Below are positions 47,941 to 59,783 of a stretch of 64,000 nucleotides of DNA, in pieces; the first letter of the stretch is position 1, and every line of letters starts with the position of its first letter. The notes beneath the pieces are model-generated. The model made no database searches. It saw nothing but the letters and a program-made list of their open reading frames with translations, and was not told where the DNA came from. The position numbers and the translations under genes are program-made. The stretch is from Lepidodermella squamata (lineage: Eukaryota > Gastrotricha), in the NCBI GenBank assembly GCA_047495785.1, contig JBLDXI010000011.1:868001-932000 (forward strand), given 5' to 3'.

Positions 47941-49327
47941 TCGTGTTTGTGTAACGATTAGTTATTGTTTTGATATTGTTGTTCATGTTTGTTTGGCATT
48001 TGGCCATTGTACTATCAGCTCATTCATAACTTGGCTTCTATTGCGTTTCCCTCATTAGTCATAGCTGTGGCCTATAATAAGGCGTAGATGTATCATTTTC
48101 AGTATTCTGGTTATTTTCAATGAATAAATCAAGCATCTCGGGAAACGTTGACTCTTCATGACAGTTTGACTCTTACTCGTTTGATGTTTGATTGCAATAA
48201 AATTTTAATTGGTGATTCTTCGGTGATCTTGTTTTGTTTGTTGTTGGTAAAAACAAACCTGCATCCGGCACAATGGGCGTAAAAAGGTAAACATGTAAAA
48301 ATGGGCGTTTCGCAACAATGAATGCGCACCAGATGTGGTGTTTTAGATTGATTCGAGCAAAAAGAAAGTGTTGGTTTTCCTGTGCCGTTTCTCATATTCA
48401 GAAGTGCTACATGGGTGCTTGGATCCCGCACTTCCGCCTCAGCTGCAAATAAGCATGTAAATATGAAGAAACATGCCCGCGAACGAAAACTCAATCCCCT
48501 CTCGGCAAAGATCCTCCTTTCTGCACTGGTCGGAACAATTTCTGCGTCGATAATTCAAAATGAACAAAATGATGCTTCGACACACAGGGTCAAAAAGAGC
48601 TCAAGAAATTGGCCACTGTGGAAGCCTTTGTTTTCTCCCGATCTCTAGATGAAACGCCGTCGCTATTCAACACTTTCAATTCATCACATGAATATAACAC
48701 TGTGTCTGTGTTTTCGACCTTGAAACCCAAATCTATATTTTTTATATTTCAAATATAGATTTGAATATGAACTATATTTCCGTTCTATATCTGATAAAGA
48801 CTGATTCCTATAGAATACAAATTGAGTGAGTATGCGATTTGGGTTCCGCAGTGAATCTTTCATGCACAGTTGGGGCACCCTTGAGAGGTTTTAAATTGTT
48901 GCCTTTTTAAATTTTGAGCAACGTGGCCTCGCCTACGGTCAGGAATTGGCACATGATATTTTGTGCGCTTACTGAAATGGGTTCGGACTGTTTATGGCCA
49001 AAATATGAAACTCATGCTTATGGAATGACAAGGGTTTGAAAAAGACGACTTTTTTAGGTATATCTAGTTAACCCTACCCTATATTTGTGAACGAAGAATC
49101 ATATATTTTCCTATTATGATATTTATTCAACTTATGAATGCCATCAATACTGAATGGAAGCAGTAGTCAGATGTAATCAGAAAACTATTACAACGATCAA
49201 GCATTAAACTCTCATTCTGTTGGCTCGAACTTACTTTTTTTATCAAGGAATTATGATTAAACTTAAGAGTTCTTCTTACACGTTGTACAACGCCAGCATA
49301 ACAAGGGTGTTTGAGCTGTCGCCATTT

Positions 49328-50206
49328 TTACGTCGGGGAAGTCGTGGCACACGAGTCAAAGCTAAGACCATAGGCAGAAACAGCCGGGCCCCATGCGTTG
49401 GTACCTGCCGGGGTGCCACCAAACACGCTGGTGCAACATAAAGTAAAACTGGCGTAAGCGAACGGGGAGGAAGCGAGTTTCTGAAAAAAGTCCCATTTAT
49501 ACAAGCACGTTACAATTTCGCGTTAACAAACCAAATCAGCGCTCGAGGCAAGTGCGTCCGTGCCGGAAGATGTGTATGGGAAGCGAGTGCAGTAACCTTT
49601 TTTCGTGTTAGCCGGCGACGCAGGAGTGGCGATTTTGTATGGCAGCGTGTCAGACGTCATGACGTAGCATATTAACGTTGGATTTCCTGTTCCTAAAGCC
49701 GGGATGTATTCATAGTTCAGGTTCGTTGCTGTATTGCTGGAAGCAGCATTGCAGCATGCAGAGAACGTGTCGTAGGCATTTGGGGTTGTGGTTTGTTGCT
49801 ACAACAAGTTGAATAAGACAATGGAATTGGCATTTATTTAGAAACATACAGTAATGCCGCTACCGAAGGCGCTTGTGCAAGCAACACCGGTTGAAATGCA
49901 CACCTTGAGGGCTACTCCACTGATACCAGAGCCACCAGTGGATGTACCAGTGCAGAGTTGGAATGAGCCCTGCATGAGAAAATGTGGCTTGTTTTATTTT
50001 TACAGCGGGTGGGAGTTTACCGATGTTTGGCATGTTTTCGTGGTGTCACTGCAAACATTGCTTGATGAAACACAAGTGCTGCCAGATGTGCATGTTGTCG
50101 TTCCGGATGCAGTAGTCGGACAAGGCGTTGTAGTTGTTGATGCTGGACAGCCTAAACAACTAGTAAACAGGGTGGCGGCGGCAAACAACACAAAGAGAAT
50201 GGCCAT
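49328..50206 (-). CDS. Secreted Cys-rich protein, copy F (right arm, complete)
   Basis: Minus-strand exons are 50206-50021, 49969-49850, 49798-49532 and 49480-49328. It is the mirror image of copy E, with the same 241-residue product and 51-nt introns. I see no difference from copy E. Confidence 0.82.
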
Positions 50207-51059
50207 GTTGAGATAATTTGAAATGATCTTTAATGGCGAAATGCTATGCACTAATAAAATCAATCTCAAGTGGCGGCCTTTTGTTCAATTCATCAGTCGC
50301 CGCAGACCTAAAATGTACAGACTGTCCGCTAAGGTTTCACCGATCGAGCAAGGCTTCTCCTATGAGCTATGAGCGGGCATACTTGACCCTCTTGTAATGA
50401 CGGGGAACTCCCCGTTGTCGTGGGGCGCGTTCCGTCCGTCCGTCCGTCAGTACGTACGTACGTCAAGCGTGCGCAGTAACTATCAAGCGTGCGCAGTAAC
50501 TCGGCACGCCGTTCGCGCACTCCTACATATGACGAAGGAGGATGTGTAGCTGTTCTCTCTGTGCGCAGTAATTCCGCACGTGTGCGCACTCTGTAAGGTA
50601 ACGATTCTTTTGAACACGCAACGTAACGTGCGGTCCGGCATGAGCTATACAATGCGCACTCCTATTTCATGACAGACATTACTCATAAAAACCAACTCGA
50701 AATGCTGTCTTAAAATGGTGTATGGGTGTCACTATGGGTGTCACCAACTATCTCGTCATGCGTACAACGCACTCTCAACGCCAGCAGTAGCAGCAACAGC
50801 GGCAAAAACGTGGCGACGGCAGCAACATCATGAGCGAAGCGAAATAGCTACAATTCATCAGAATTGATCAGAATCACAGATTTTCCACAGCCACCAATCC
50901 CTATCATCCCAAATTTTAAGATGCTTTCGATGCCTTACCCCGGCGAGCTACGAAGCGCGACGCAGTGGGAAGCTTTGAAGCGCTTCGGCTTGTGGAAAGC
51001 TTGCATGTGGCCATGACGTACTCCCTGGTAACTGTGTAGTTCCTGGTGACTCGAGTGCT

Positions 51060-52085
51060 GTGTTAATTCGCCTGATTACCCAAGAGTGTCTCGATGGTCT
51101 CAGGATTCAGGATCCCTCGTGTACTTCCACAGGGTTGAAGTCTGGTGGACCAGTCGTTTGCTTTGCAGGTTTACTGTCTTTCAAGAAGCACATAAATGGT
51201 GCCAAAAGCAAAGCAAGAAGAGGTTTGTTTGCTCTCAAGCTGGCCTCGAAGTTCGTAAGTCGTAGGACTGCTATCTTAATGGCCAATGGTTTGATATTTA
51301 GTCACTTGAATTACGGTGACCTGAACTTGGGCCAAGCTGCCCCGACCACACTGGCCAGGCTTCAATCGACGCAAGACCGAGCAGTTCGAGTTATTTGTGG
51401 CGCTCATCCGCTCGCTGATGCTCAACCACTGCGACATCGCCTTGGCTGGGTTGACGTGGAACAAAAACACGCCATCCACCTGGCCACCTTCATATGGAAG
51501 TGCCTTAACAAGCAAGCACCGGCTGCAATGCAAGCGCTTTTTTGTCTGAACCCGCCTCCCCGATACGAGGTTCGAAATTCCGAACCTATGTTCAAGCCGA
51601 AATGCGACTCAAAACGAGAAATGCTTAGTCTGAGTTACAGAGGTCCCGAACTGTGGAATCAACTGCCTATTGAGGCACGGCAGGCCGAGTCAGCTGACAT
51701 ATGCCGTTCAATTGCTCACGCTTTTTTCTACAACAAAAATGCCTCTAGTTTAGCACTTTAATAAATTGATTGCACTCTATTTTTTTACTGTTGTGAAGCT
51801 ATTATGAGCTGCTACTGCCTTTTATGAAGTTGTTGAGATTTTGTTTTAATATTATCTTTATTATTATTACACACTATGTACTACTGATCCAAATTGTTGA
51901 CTGATCACTGCTACATATTAAAACGATGAATGGTCCAAACCTTTGTTTCGTCTCACTGTGCTCACTTTTCCGGTCCTAAATCTGAACCTGTCCTGAAATT
52001 ATCTGTTGCTTTTTCCTTCAAACATTGTCAAGCTGCCCTCTCTTGGGTGTCATAGCTTCTAAATAAATAAATAAATAAATAAAAT
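51060..52085 (+). pseudogene. Non-LTR retrotransposon 3' fragment, right arm
   Basis: Mirror copy of 32185-33213, with the ORF at 51060-51761 and a TAAA tail at about 52061-52084. The open frame, lack of palm motif and family are the same. Its open state in both arms reflects recent arm duplication rather than selection, as far as I can tell. Confidence 0.8.
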
Positions 52086-54114
52086 TACACATCCCAATTG
52101 CCAATTGCACGAAAACTGTATCGCCGGGCGTGTCAGTGCTGACGTCTAGGACTGCAATGTCACTTCGTCACTCGAACACAGCATACCGTTAGTGTTCAGA
52201 TGCTACCCAATATGCGAATTAAGGCCATTTAAGCAACGATACATTGACATATCACGTAAGCTGCGTGAGATGGGATCTGGGATATGATGCTAAGCGCCTG
52301 GTAGGTGGCAGAAGGTTACCATACGACTGCTTGTACATCCGCTGACGGTGCCCATCGCGCGCGGGTGGCACGTGTCATGTTTTGCCTACTCAAAGACACT
52401 GCTGAAGTGACGTTACTGAGCTGACTGCAGATCTGTCTTACAACACCGAGTGTGAATGTCTATCAATCATTTACTTCTGCGAGCTAAGAAGCACATTTTG
52501 GCCGCTTTAGTTGAAAATTCTTGCAAGCTCAGCAATGCTTAAGCTATTTTTTGAATTTATGTGTACAGGGTGTTTCAGAACTCGCGCACTATGAATAACC
52601 TGCGGCAAATGGTTGCCATGGGATCCATAGTAAACGTGCGCGCGCTGCGCCATACGTTCCGCGCACATATGTTTACATTCCTGCGTTGTATAAGGCGCGG
52701 TTAGCGCAACCCGTAAATGTTATATACTATGCAGCTGGCGTTTTACGCTTTATATGGCGCGCAAACGGTATGCGTACATTATAATATGCGCACATCAAAC
52801 ACGAATACGCCGTGATGCTACTGCTTTTATAGGAATATCGCTAAGAATAAAGGCTTCCTCTTGCGAAATATCTGATAATTTGCCGTTTTTCCGATGAAAA
52901 ACTTCAACGTGGACAGGTTCTTAATGCGGCTATGAATGAATTTTAAATTTGCAAAACAAATATTATGGAAATTAATTCAAATAATTTGATTTTTTCGTCA
53001 TTAATGTAGTTTTTTTTGAAGAATTTGGATTCATTGTTATTCACATTTGAAAAGAGCAGCAAAATTGAGAATAATTAACAAGTGTAGTGATAAAAGGTTA
53101 TGTTGCAAAACTCGGATTCCATTTTTATAATGTCGGTGAACACAATTCGAAAACAAAATCGTACGCGCTTCTAAAGGGAAAATGGCTTGTACCACTCCCA
53201 GCACAATGAAAGTAAAAAAGTAGACGTAGCCAAAATCAGCTTATATAACGCTTTGTTAGACACTGAACTTGATTTGAATTGAGCAAATGGTCGTGCCATG
53301 TTGATTTTCCTTGTCAAGGGTGCTAGGGATGCTAAATAAGTAAGTGAGACGCTATGGAGACGCTCCTTTGCAATGCTTTCACTGTAAAAACCTGCTTGCT
53401 TCGTCACCTCACTTTTCAATTCACGCGATACCCGAATAGCGCGCAAAGGTGCTAATAAATTGCGCGTACCATTGAGCGTGTACCTCATTAGATAACTCAC
53501 GTCGCTCATGATGAAGTAATTTTTATTGTTAACTTAATAATGCGTAATAGGTCACTCGTGAGTGTGTGCGCGCGGACGACAATTTGAGCGCTGCGCGCAC
53601 TTGTCGCTTTTTGCTCGTCGTTTGCACATGAATTTTCTGTCGTTTCACAAGTTGACGTTCAAACCGAAGGCGCCTCAGTTCAGTCAATAACCGCCTGGCG
53701 CTTCACCCGCGCTTCGTTTCTAGGTTAATTATCACCATTCAGCCTTCAGCCATTGCCGTCGCTTTTTCATAGATAAATTACCATCTTTGAAAAGCAGCGT
53801 CAGGTTTTCACGATATTAGGGTTATTTTATTACAGTCGTTGGCTGATTAGCGTGGCTGAGTTATATTTTACCGGGCAGGTATCGTCATGCCGGCGACCGG
53901 CGCGGCTGGCATCGAAACACCCGTTTTTTGTGAGATCGTTTAATGATGGCTGCGTTCATAGATTTTTTTACTACGAGAAACGCGTTACTAGATTTTTCAC
54001 TTATGCGGCAATAAAAAAGTAGGTCGGATGCTACAGACTGCAACGCCGGCGAAAATCGTGAAAATCGTGAATAATTTTTTAACAAATAAAATCAACGGGA
54101 TCCAAAAAAAGTTG

Positions 54115-54175
54115 CTAGTAGCGAGGGATTGCTCTTATCGGGGTTGCTTATATCGAGGGAGCACTGTATACAGCC
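54115..54175 (-). mobile_element. Pogo/Tigger-like transposon terminus
   Basis: Read on the minus strand: ACAGTGCTCCCTCGATATAA, then GCAACCCCGATAAGAG. This is the CAGTG-x3-CCTCGATATAA pattern of pogo/Tigger-type Tc1-mariner ends. No transposase or opposite end was recognised. The stretch 54180-55440 otherwise shows no gene. Confidence 0.5.
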
Positions 54176-55454
54176 CTATTTTTCCTACAAAAAATACAGC
54201 CAGAAAAAGTGTGCAAAGTGTAGAAATGGGGCTGCTTGTGCGCACAAAAAGTGCCGGGGCGAAAATAAGAAGAAAAAAATGGCTCGACCCCACGAGGAGT
54301 CGAACCCTCCACACCGATTTCGCCCGATAAATAAAGTCACATTTGCGAATGGCGTATAATTTCTGCATTGTGCACAGATTCAAAAATCAAGTGCTGGAAA
54401 AATACACTTTATGCTGTATAAAATATAGCGAATTTTCGAACGCGTGGAAATTATTGCATTTTTTGTAGAAAGTGCCATTTTCGAACGACAATACACTAAA
54501 TAAAGTATATACTGTTCGAAGTGTTGCGAATAAAAAAAACCCCTCTGCTTCGAAAGCAGTATCCTTCATTGTCTCAACTTACCGTATTTCGCGAATTATT
54601 GGCAGAACCGAAGTTAAGGGCAGACGGTTATGGCCATTTTAACCCTCTTTGACCGGCATATAGATATCTCCCCGGGAAATTAATTCTGACTTGACATTCT
54701 TACTAACTTTGATGCGCAGATCATGAATCCGAAATCCGTTTTCAAAAATACATCACCAAGTTACGTAATGACACACCGGTGTTACAATAGGCGGATGACC
54801 GCCTGATACCTGGGGGACGGGATGATGTTATTTATTCCCTATTTTAAATCGTGATACTATCAGAAACTCTTCACGAACTCTTCACAACATCAGTTTTTGC
54901 CAGCAACGCATTTCGAGGCTGATGGCCAACAAGTCAATGCAAGTAATGACGTTGAGACTTGGACCTTGGACCTGGACCTTTGATAATTGGGTCTGAAGGC
55001 CTGAAATGAGTGGCGATTCAAAATATTAAGATCTAAGGAGCTGGGTAATGATGATTAACTCTGCCACTTGCCAGGAAAAATGAAAGAACCCTGAGAAATT
55101 CGGTCCAGCCAGGAAAAAATCAGTAATTACCGAAAAATATTGGTCAAAGGTTCCGACTTCTAGGTCCTATTATGTGTTTTAATCGATTTTTAACTGATTT
55201 GAAGTAAGAAAATGAATGTTCAATACGTTGAAAGCCTATTTGACACTTTGCGATGCCTACAATTGAGCACCACGACCGCTGAAGCAATAAATAATCGATT
55301 AATTACTCGGACCGATTTGAGCCTATTTGGATGTTTATACAGGGAAATTTTCGGATACAGGGATACAGGGAAGGCGAATTGCGCAATAAAGTAGGAGGAG
55401 TAGGAGGAGGAGCGATATTTTTTTGGACCATTTACTGAATGAATGACCGAGGTA

Positions 55455-56300
55455 TCCCCAGCTAAAAAGTTCTACTTCGCACACTGCGGTGAGCGCTTTG
55501 TCGAATTTTGCGCAACCAACGAACTGGTGATCGGTGGCTCTTTGTTCCCCACAAGGAGAGTCGTCACTGAATCTGCTGACGGGGGTTCTGTACTGGAAGA
55601 AGAATAGGAGGAAGCCTTGGATCTCCGCCAAAACTTGGGCGTTAATGTTAATCGAGGATAGAGCGCGTCTGCAGGTAGACTGTCTCAAGTCATCCCCAAA
55701 AGGCAGCCGACCTAGAAATCTCCACTGATGTACCATCCGTTAGCGAGATTAAGGCGGCTATCCTGGCCATGAAGAACTGGAAAGCTTCCGGATGCGACGC
55801 ATTTACATAGCGAGCACCAAGCGATTGGCTGACGCTGACCGGACTGATCGTGAATATCCCAAAAAGAGGGATCTCGCCAACTGCGACAACTGGCGAGGCA
55901 TCACCCTCCTTTCAATTCCCAGAAAGGTGTTTTGTCGGGTAATCTTGTGCCGCATAAGGGACCAGATTGATAAGCTGTTGCGAGAAGAACAGGCTGGTTT
56001 TCGCTCGCTTCGTGGGTTCATCGATCAAATCTTTGCCCTGCGTCGAGTAGTGTCTCCTGTGGAACACTCCAGCGCTTATTAATTTTGTCGACTTCAAGAC
56101 AGCGTTCACCGCGATGCCTTGTGGAAGATCCTCCGCCACTACGGCGTTCCGGATAAAATTGTCCGACTCATCGTCATGTTCTACACCGGCTTTCAGAGCC
56201 GTGTGTTGATGGAGGCTGGACTTGAGAGTGAGAGCTTAGCGGAAAACTCTGGTGTCACATTTGACGTAGATAGGACGCCGCACTCAGAGCACGCCGACAG
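55455..56300 (+). pseudogene. RTE-type non-LTR retrotransposon relic
   Basis: The sequence carries, in broken frames, FVEFCATNELVIGGSLFP (endonuclease end), CDNWRGITLLSIPRKVF, LREEQAGFRS..GFIDQIFALR and DALWKILRHYGVPDKIV. These are hallmark blocks of RTE-clade reverse transcriptases in correct order. Stops and frameshifts interrupt it repeatedly and the catalytic palm motif region is missing or cut off by the next element at 56302. It is inactive. Confidence 0.85.
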
Positions 56301-56301
56301 A

Positions 56302-57199
56302 GCCGTAAGGTATTCCGGGATAGCCCCAATGTATGGTATACATCGTGTATAGCGCGCACTTGTATACAACCGTATGCTATACAGCGTGTATACGATACAT
56401 GTATACTATACAACCATGGAGTGCGCACTAGGTGCTTGTATACCATACATGTATACTATACAAGTTGCAACTTCTTGAGCGCGCTTCTAAGCAATCTACA
56501 CGCACTCTTCACAAGAAACAGCTTTTTAAAGCTCCTGAAGTTAACTGTTTTCGAGCCAATCAAATAATTACTCCTCTAGACATGTCCCTCATTCCACAGT
56601 CTGGCCACAATTCAGTTTGGCTGTAAAATTCATACCTAATTTTCCGGAAGTTGAATGCTGAACGCTTGTTCATAGAGCCTAGAGCAACTACCGATTTAGC
56701 TAAATTCTAATGTTAAGCAGCGGGTCATACTTCTACCAACTTGGTCTGCATTTCAGGCAGTGTGCGACTTTCAGGGGGGGATGGGGGGATCATCCCCCCC
56801 AGCTCGGCCGGGCCAGACATCAAAATGAAAATTTTTCCACTGTTTTGTTAATTTTGGAAGGTTCTGGGGCGCGTTTTAGTGGAAAATCTCCAAAATGTTC
56901 TCGCTTCGCTCGATTATTAGCCGAAATGACACGTCATTTTGGCAAAAACAGCAAAAAAAATTTTTCCATCCCCGGGAGCTCGCGGATCGAAGATCGCACC
57001 CTGATTTTAGATTTGAAAACGGCCGTGTTTTTGGTGTACTTGTATGGTATACAAGTGCGCGCACGCATCCGCAGCTTGTATAGTAAACATGTATAGTATA
57101 CACTATACACGCTGTATAGCATACGGTTGTATAGTATACAAGTGCGCGCTATACGCGATGTATACTATACATTGGGGCTATCCCGGAATACCTTACGGC
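56302..57199. mobile_element. Non-autonomous element with ~110-bp TIRs rich in GTATAC
   Basis: GCCGTAAGGTATTCCGGGAT at 56302 is matched in inverse at 57180-57199. The similarity continues for about 110 bp with few differences through repeated GTATAC/TATAC motifs. The interior holds a C/G-homopolymer hairpin (56777-56802) and no real ORF. It interrupts the RTE relic on the left. A clear target duplication was not found. Confidence 0.75.
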
Positions 57200-58455
57200 C
57201 CGGCCCGACAGACAAGAAAACCTGTTCACTTTTTTCCTCATTAATATTCAGAATATTTTGTAGCTTATAAAAAATAATATGACGGGGCTCAATTCGAATT
57301 TGATTACTTATTAAAATCTTAAAAATTTAAAATTAATTAGTTCAAGTTTCAAAGATCGCAAACAGTAGTGATTTGGCGCGGTTTCCGAGACGCTACAAAG
57401 AGACCTCTTTAAAGCCTCTTTAAAGATGAAATGGCAGCATCTGCTCAAAATTACACAGAAATTCGGTCGTTCTATAATGGGGCAAAAAATTGTTTACTTT
57501 CTCCTATCAGGTTGATTTTGGTGTCAAAATGTACCTCTCGTCAAGTGGAGTGTAAAAAGCATTACAGCCAATCCCGAGGCAGTCACTCCCTTTCTTAATT
57601 TGCGTCCCGAAGAAAAAAATTCTTGGACCCAGACCTACACAATATAGCATGGGAAAGATGTGTTTTTTAAGTTTTTCATGGATATAGAAATAGTCGATTT
57701 GTGATAGAGTTCAGGGATTAAATAGTCGATTAGTAAAGTCGACAAGCGCTATCGATGGTGCTATCGATTTGACCGTAGCTATTACGTAACCCGTAGATCT
57801 GATTTTCTATGGACCCATGATTCTTTTTGACCGATGTTGAAATTTTCAATATTAGAAAATAAATTTAACATATAAATTTAAATATTTTAGAAATACAGTG
57901 AGTTTCAGAATTATGTGCCCAGTACTTCCTTGTTTGTGTAGTTTTTTCTTATGTTGTGAGTATTCACCACATTCACAAAGCTGTTGCTATCATTATTACC
58001 AGCTCACCAATACGCATATACGCACAACGTGGAGAATTAAGCGATTTTTTCGATAATATCGCGAGGACTGACTCTCTTAACCAGCAAATGCATTCATATC
58101 AGAGCTGGAAGCCATAATCCGAATCATTAATTAATATTAGGTTTCAATTTAGATTAATAGCCATCTTCTAAAATTAATTTAAAACCGCTTAAATTGGGAG
58201 CAAGCACTCCCATAGCGGATTAAGTTGATTTTATGGAATAAAAAGAAATCACCTATGGTTCTTACATCTCCTTATTCATCTCGAAATTGCAAGAACATTT
58301 TAATTTCATGATGAAATATCGCATTAAAAATTTGAAACACTGAACTTTGCCCCTTATTAGTCTGACTACAGTTTTTCGTGTCCGAAAACCTCGTAGTGCG
58401 GCGTCCTATCTACGTCACATAAGGTTTTTCTGTTGAAAAGACATATTACGAATAT
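57200..58455. other. Gene-free AT-rich stretch
   Basis: No ORF, RNA gene or repeat that I can support. The sequence is AT-rich and low in coding periodicity. Confidence 0.5.
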
Positions 58456-58516
58456 TTCGGTACTTTTTCGGTAGTACTACCGAAAAACTACCGAAATACT
58501 ACCGCACGACTACCGC
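58456..58516 (+). repeat. Left ACTACCG repeats, including a palindrome
   Basis: TTCGGTAGTACTACCGAA (58467-58484) is a perfect palindrome. It is followed by further ACTACCG copies at about 58487, 58498 and 58509 with A-rich or short spacers. Confidence 0.75.
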
Positions 58517-58820
58517 AAAAGAAGAAAATGAAGATCAGAGTAAGAATACATGTTTCCTGCGGCGATGTGTCTATTTTATCGATGAAATATATTTATTGTC
58601 TCATTTACGCTAAGTTATTTACTAAATCGTTGAAAAATAAAATTAGTTTCAAGAATTTAGCGGTAACAGTTTTGCGCCTCGTGGAGGGCTAAACGGGTAA
58701 ATGTAAGGGGCGTGATGTTGTCATGTGTAGCTGTTTCACAGGAGCGGCGTCGTGGTTTGATAGCTATCTTCTAACCTATTTGACGTTGCAATGTCCTGTT
58801 TTAAGATTTTTCTGTTCTAG

Positions 58821-59727
58821 ATGACAGCGGCTAAAGTATTTTGTGTCATTATTTCGGAGGAGAGTCCGCTGAGATTGGCGGAGATTGTCAAAGGCAACAG
58901 TTTGGCAGTTGTGCGGGAAGCTCTCCGGGTCATTTTGCTACCTAAGGTTGAGTCCGTAGAGCTCTACTACGAGGTCTCGTTTTGTTTCGCGCGTCCTTTT
59001 ACAGTTGTTGCAGTTTTCATCATTTCAGCTAGACGATCGGACCGATGTGCTCATAGGTACTGATGATTGCGTCAACCGCATGGTTGATATGCATCTTCTT
59101 TACAAACCAGAAGAGCCTGCCTGCATGTATCTCTGCCCAGCGAGAGCCAGAGTAGAGGAAAGTGCTATTCTGCGTCCCGCTCAGACATCATCGACTTCCA
59201 CTTCTGGGGCCGGCTCCACGTTGAACTTTAACATGGGGCCTTTAAAGACTCCGAAGCCGCAATCTTCGCAACCTATTGTCAGAAAGCGGTTATTTGAGAA
59301 GCACAAAGTTCGCTTCGAAGAAAGTGAGGATGACGATGATGACGAAGATCCGCCGAGATACAGGTAAGAGAGTTGCGGCCTCTTCGTTTAATGATTTGCT
59401 TCATGCGTCATCTCCAGGTATCCTAGCAAATGGGCTACGCCTTGCAAGTAATACTTTTTGATGCTTCGAGTTCTTTTATCAATAATTGTATCTCGTATCA
59501 GACGACTGACTAGAAAGCGAACGAAGTCGTCTATTTTGCGACAGGGTGAGTACACGACAGTGGAAGAAGACGCTTGTCAGGCGATTGCTGATTACTTGAA
59601 CAAGAAGGGAAAAGTGCTGACAGAGGCAACTTTCTTCGAGGCAATGGCAGCTTTAAAAATGCATTTTGAGGATATCTTTGGTAGCCGAAAGGTAGCCAAC
59701 ATATTGAAAAAGATGGGAGAGCTATAG
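58821..59727 (+). CDS. PB1 / helical accessory protein of the tyrosine-recombinase element, 247 aa
   Basis: Exons are 58821-58973, 59029-59363, 59418-59447 and 59502-59727. The introns are 55, 54 and 54 nt and phases agree (248 codons). Residues about 1-90 fit a PB1-type fold: a beta-like start (VFCVIISEESPL), then VESVELYYELDDRTDVLIGT and DDCVNRM in the place of the acidic OPCA motif. A Ser/Thr linker and an acidic DDDDDEDPP stretch follow. The C-terminal 60 residues are helical and end TFFEAMAALKMHFEDIFGSR then KVANILKKM. This matches the FE-x2-FG-x-R-x-V-x-N-x3-KM block of the DDE-transposon accessory protein. An acceptor, TTTCTGTTCTAG, directly precedes the ATG with no donor upstream. The stop is 56 bp before the recombinase ATG. 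Confidence 0.7.
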
Positions 59728-59783
59728 TTGACTGACACCTGTTGAAGAACGAGATGACACCTGTTGCATTTCTTATTTTTAGA

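Larger units (their letters stand above)
46931..54060 (-). repeat. Right arm of the 7.1 kb inverted repeat
   Basis: Reverse-complement partner of 30214-37321, near-identical. It carries one extra 22-bp copy of a CCTTTCCG.ACGTTCGGCAAGG-type repeat at about 47375-47397. Its inner edge lies inside a dispersed repeat that continues without a break (also seen at 63180-63480), so the right junction looks ancestral and the left one derived. ORFs of the left arm recur here as 53509-53171 and 48494-48156 (minus). Confidence 0.95.

Noticed and set aside
54275-54345. tRNA-like T-arm (GGGTTCGACTCCTCG) followed by a T-run on the minus strand
   Set aside because: The T-stem does not pair properly beyond two or three positions. 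No D-arm/A-box or anticodon arm can be placed upstream, so it is not called as a tRNA.
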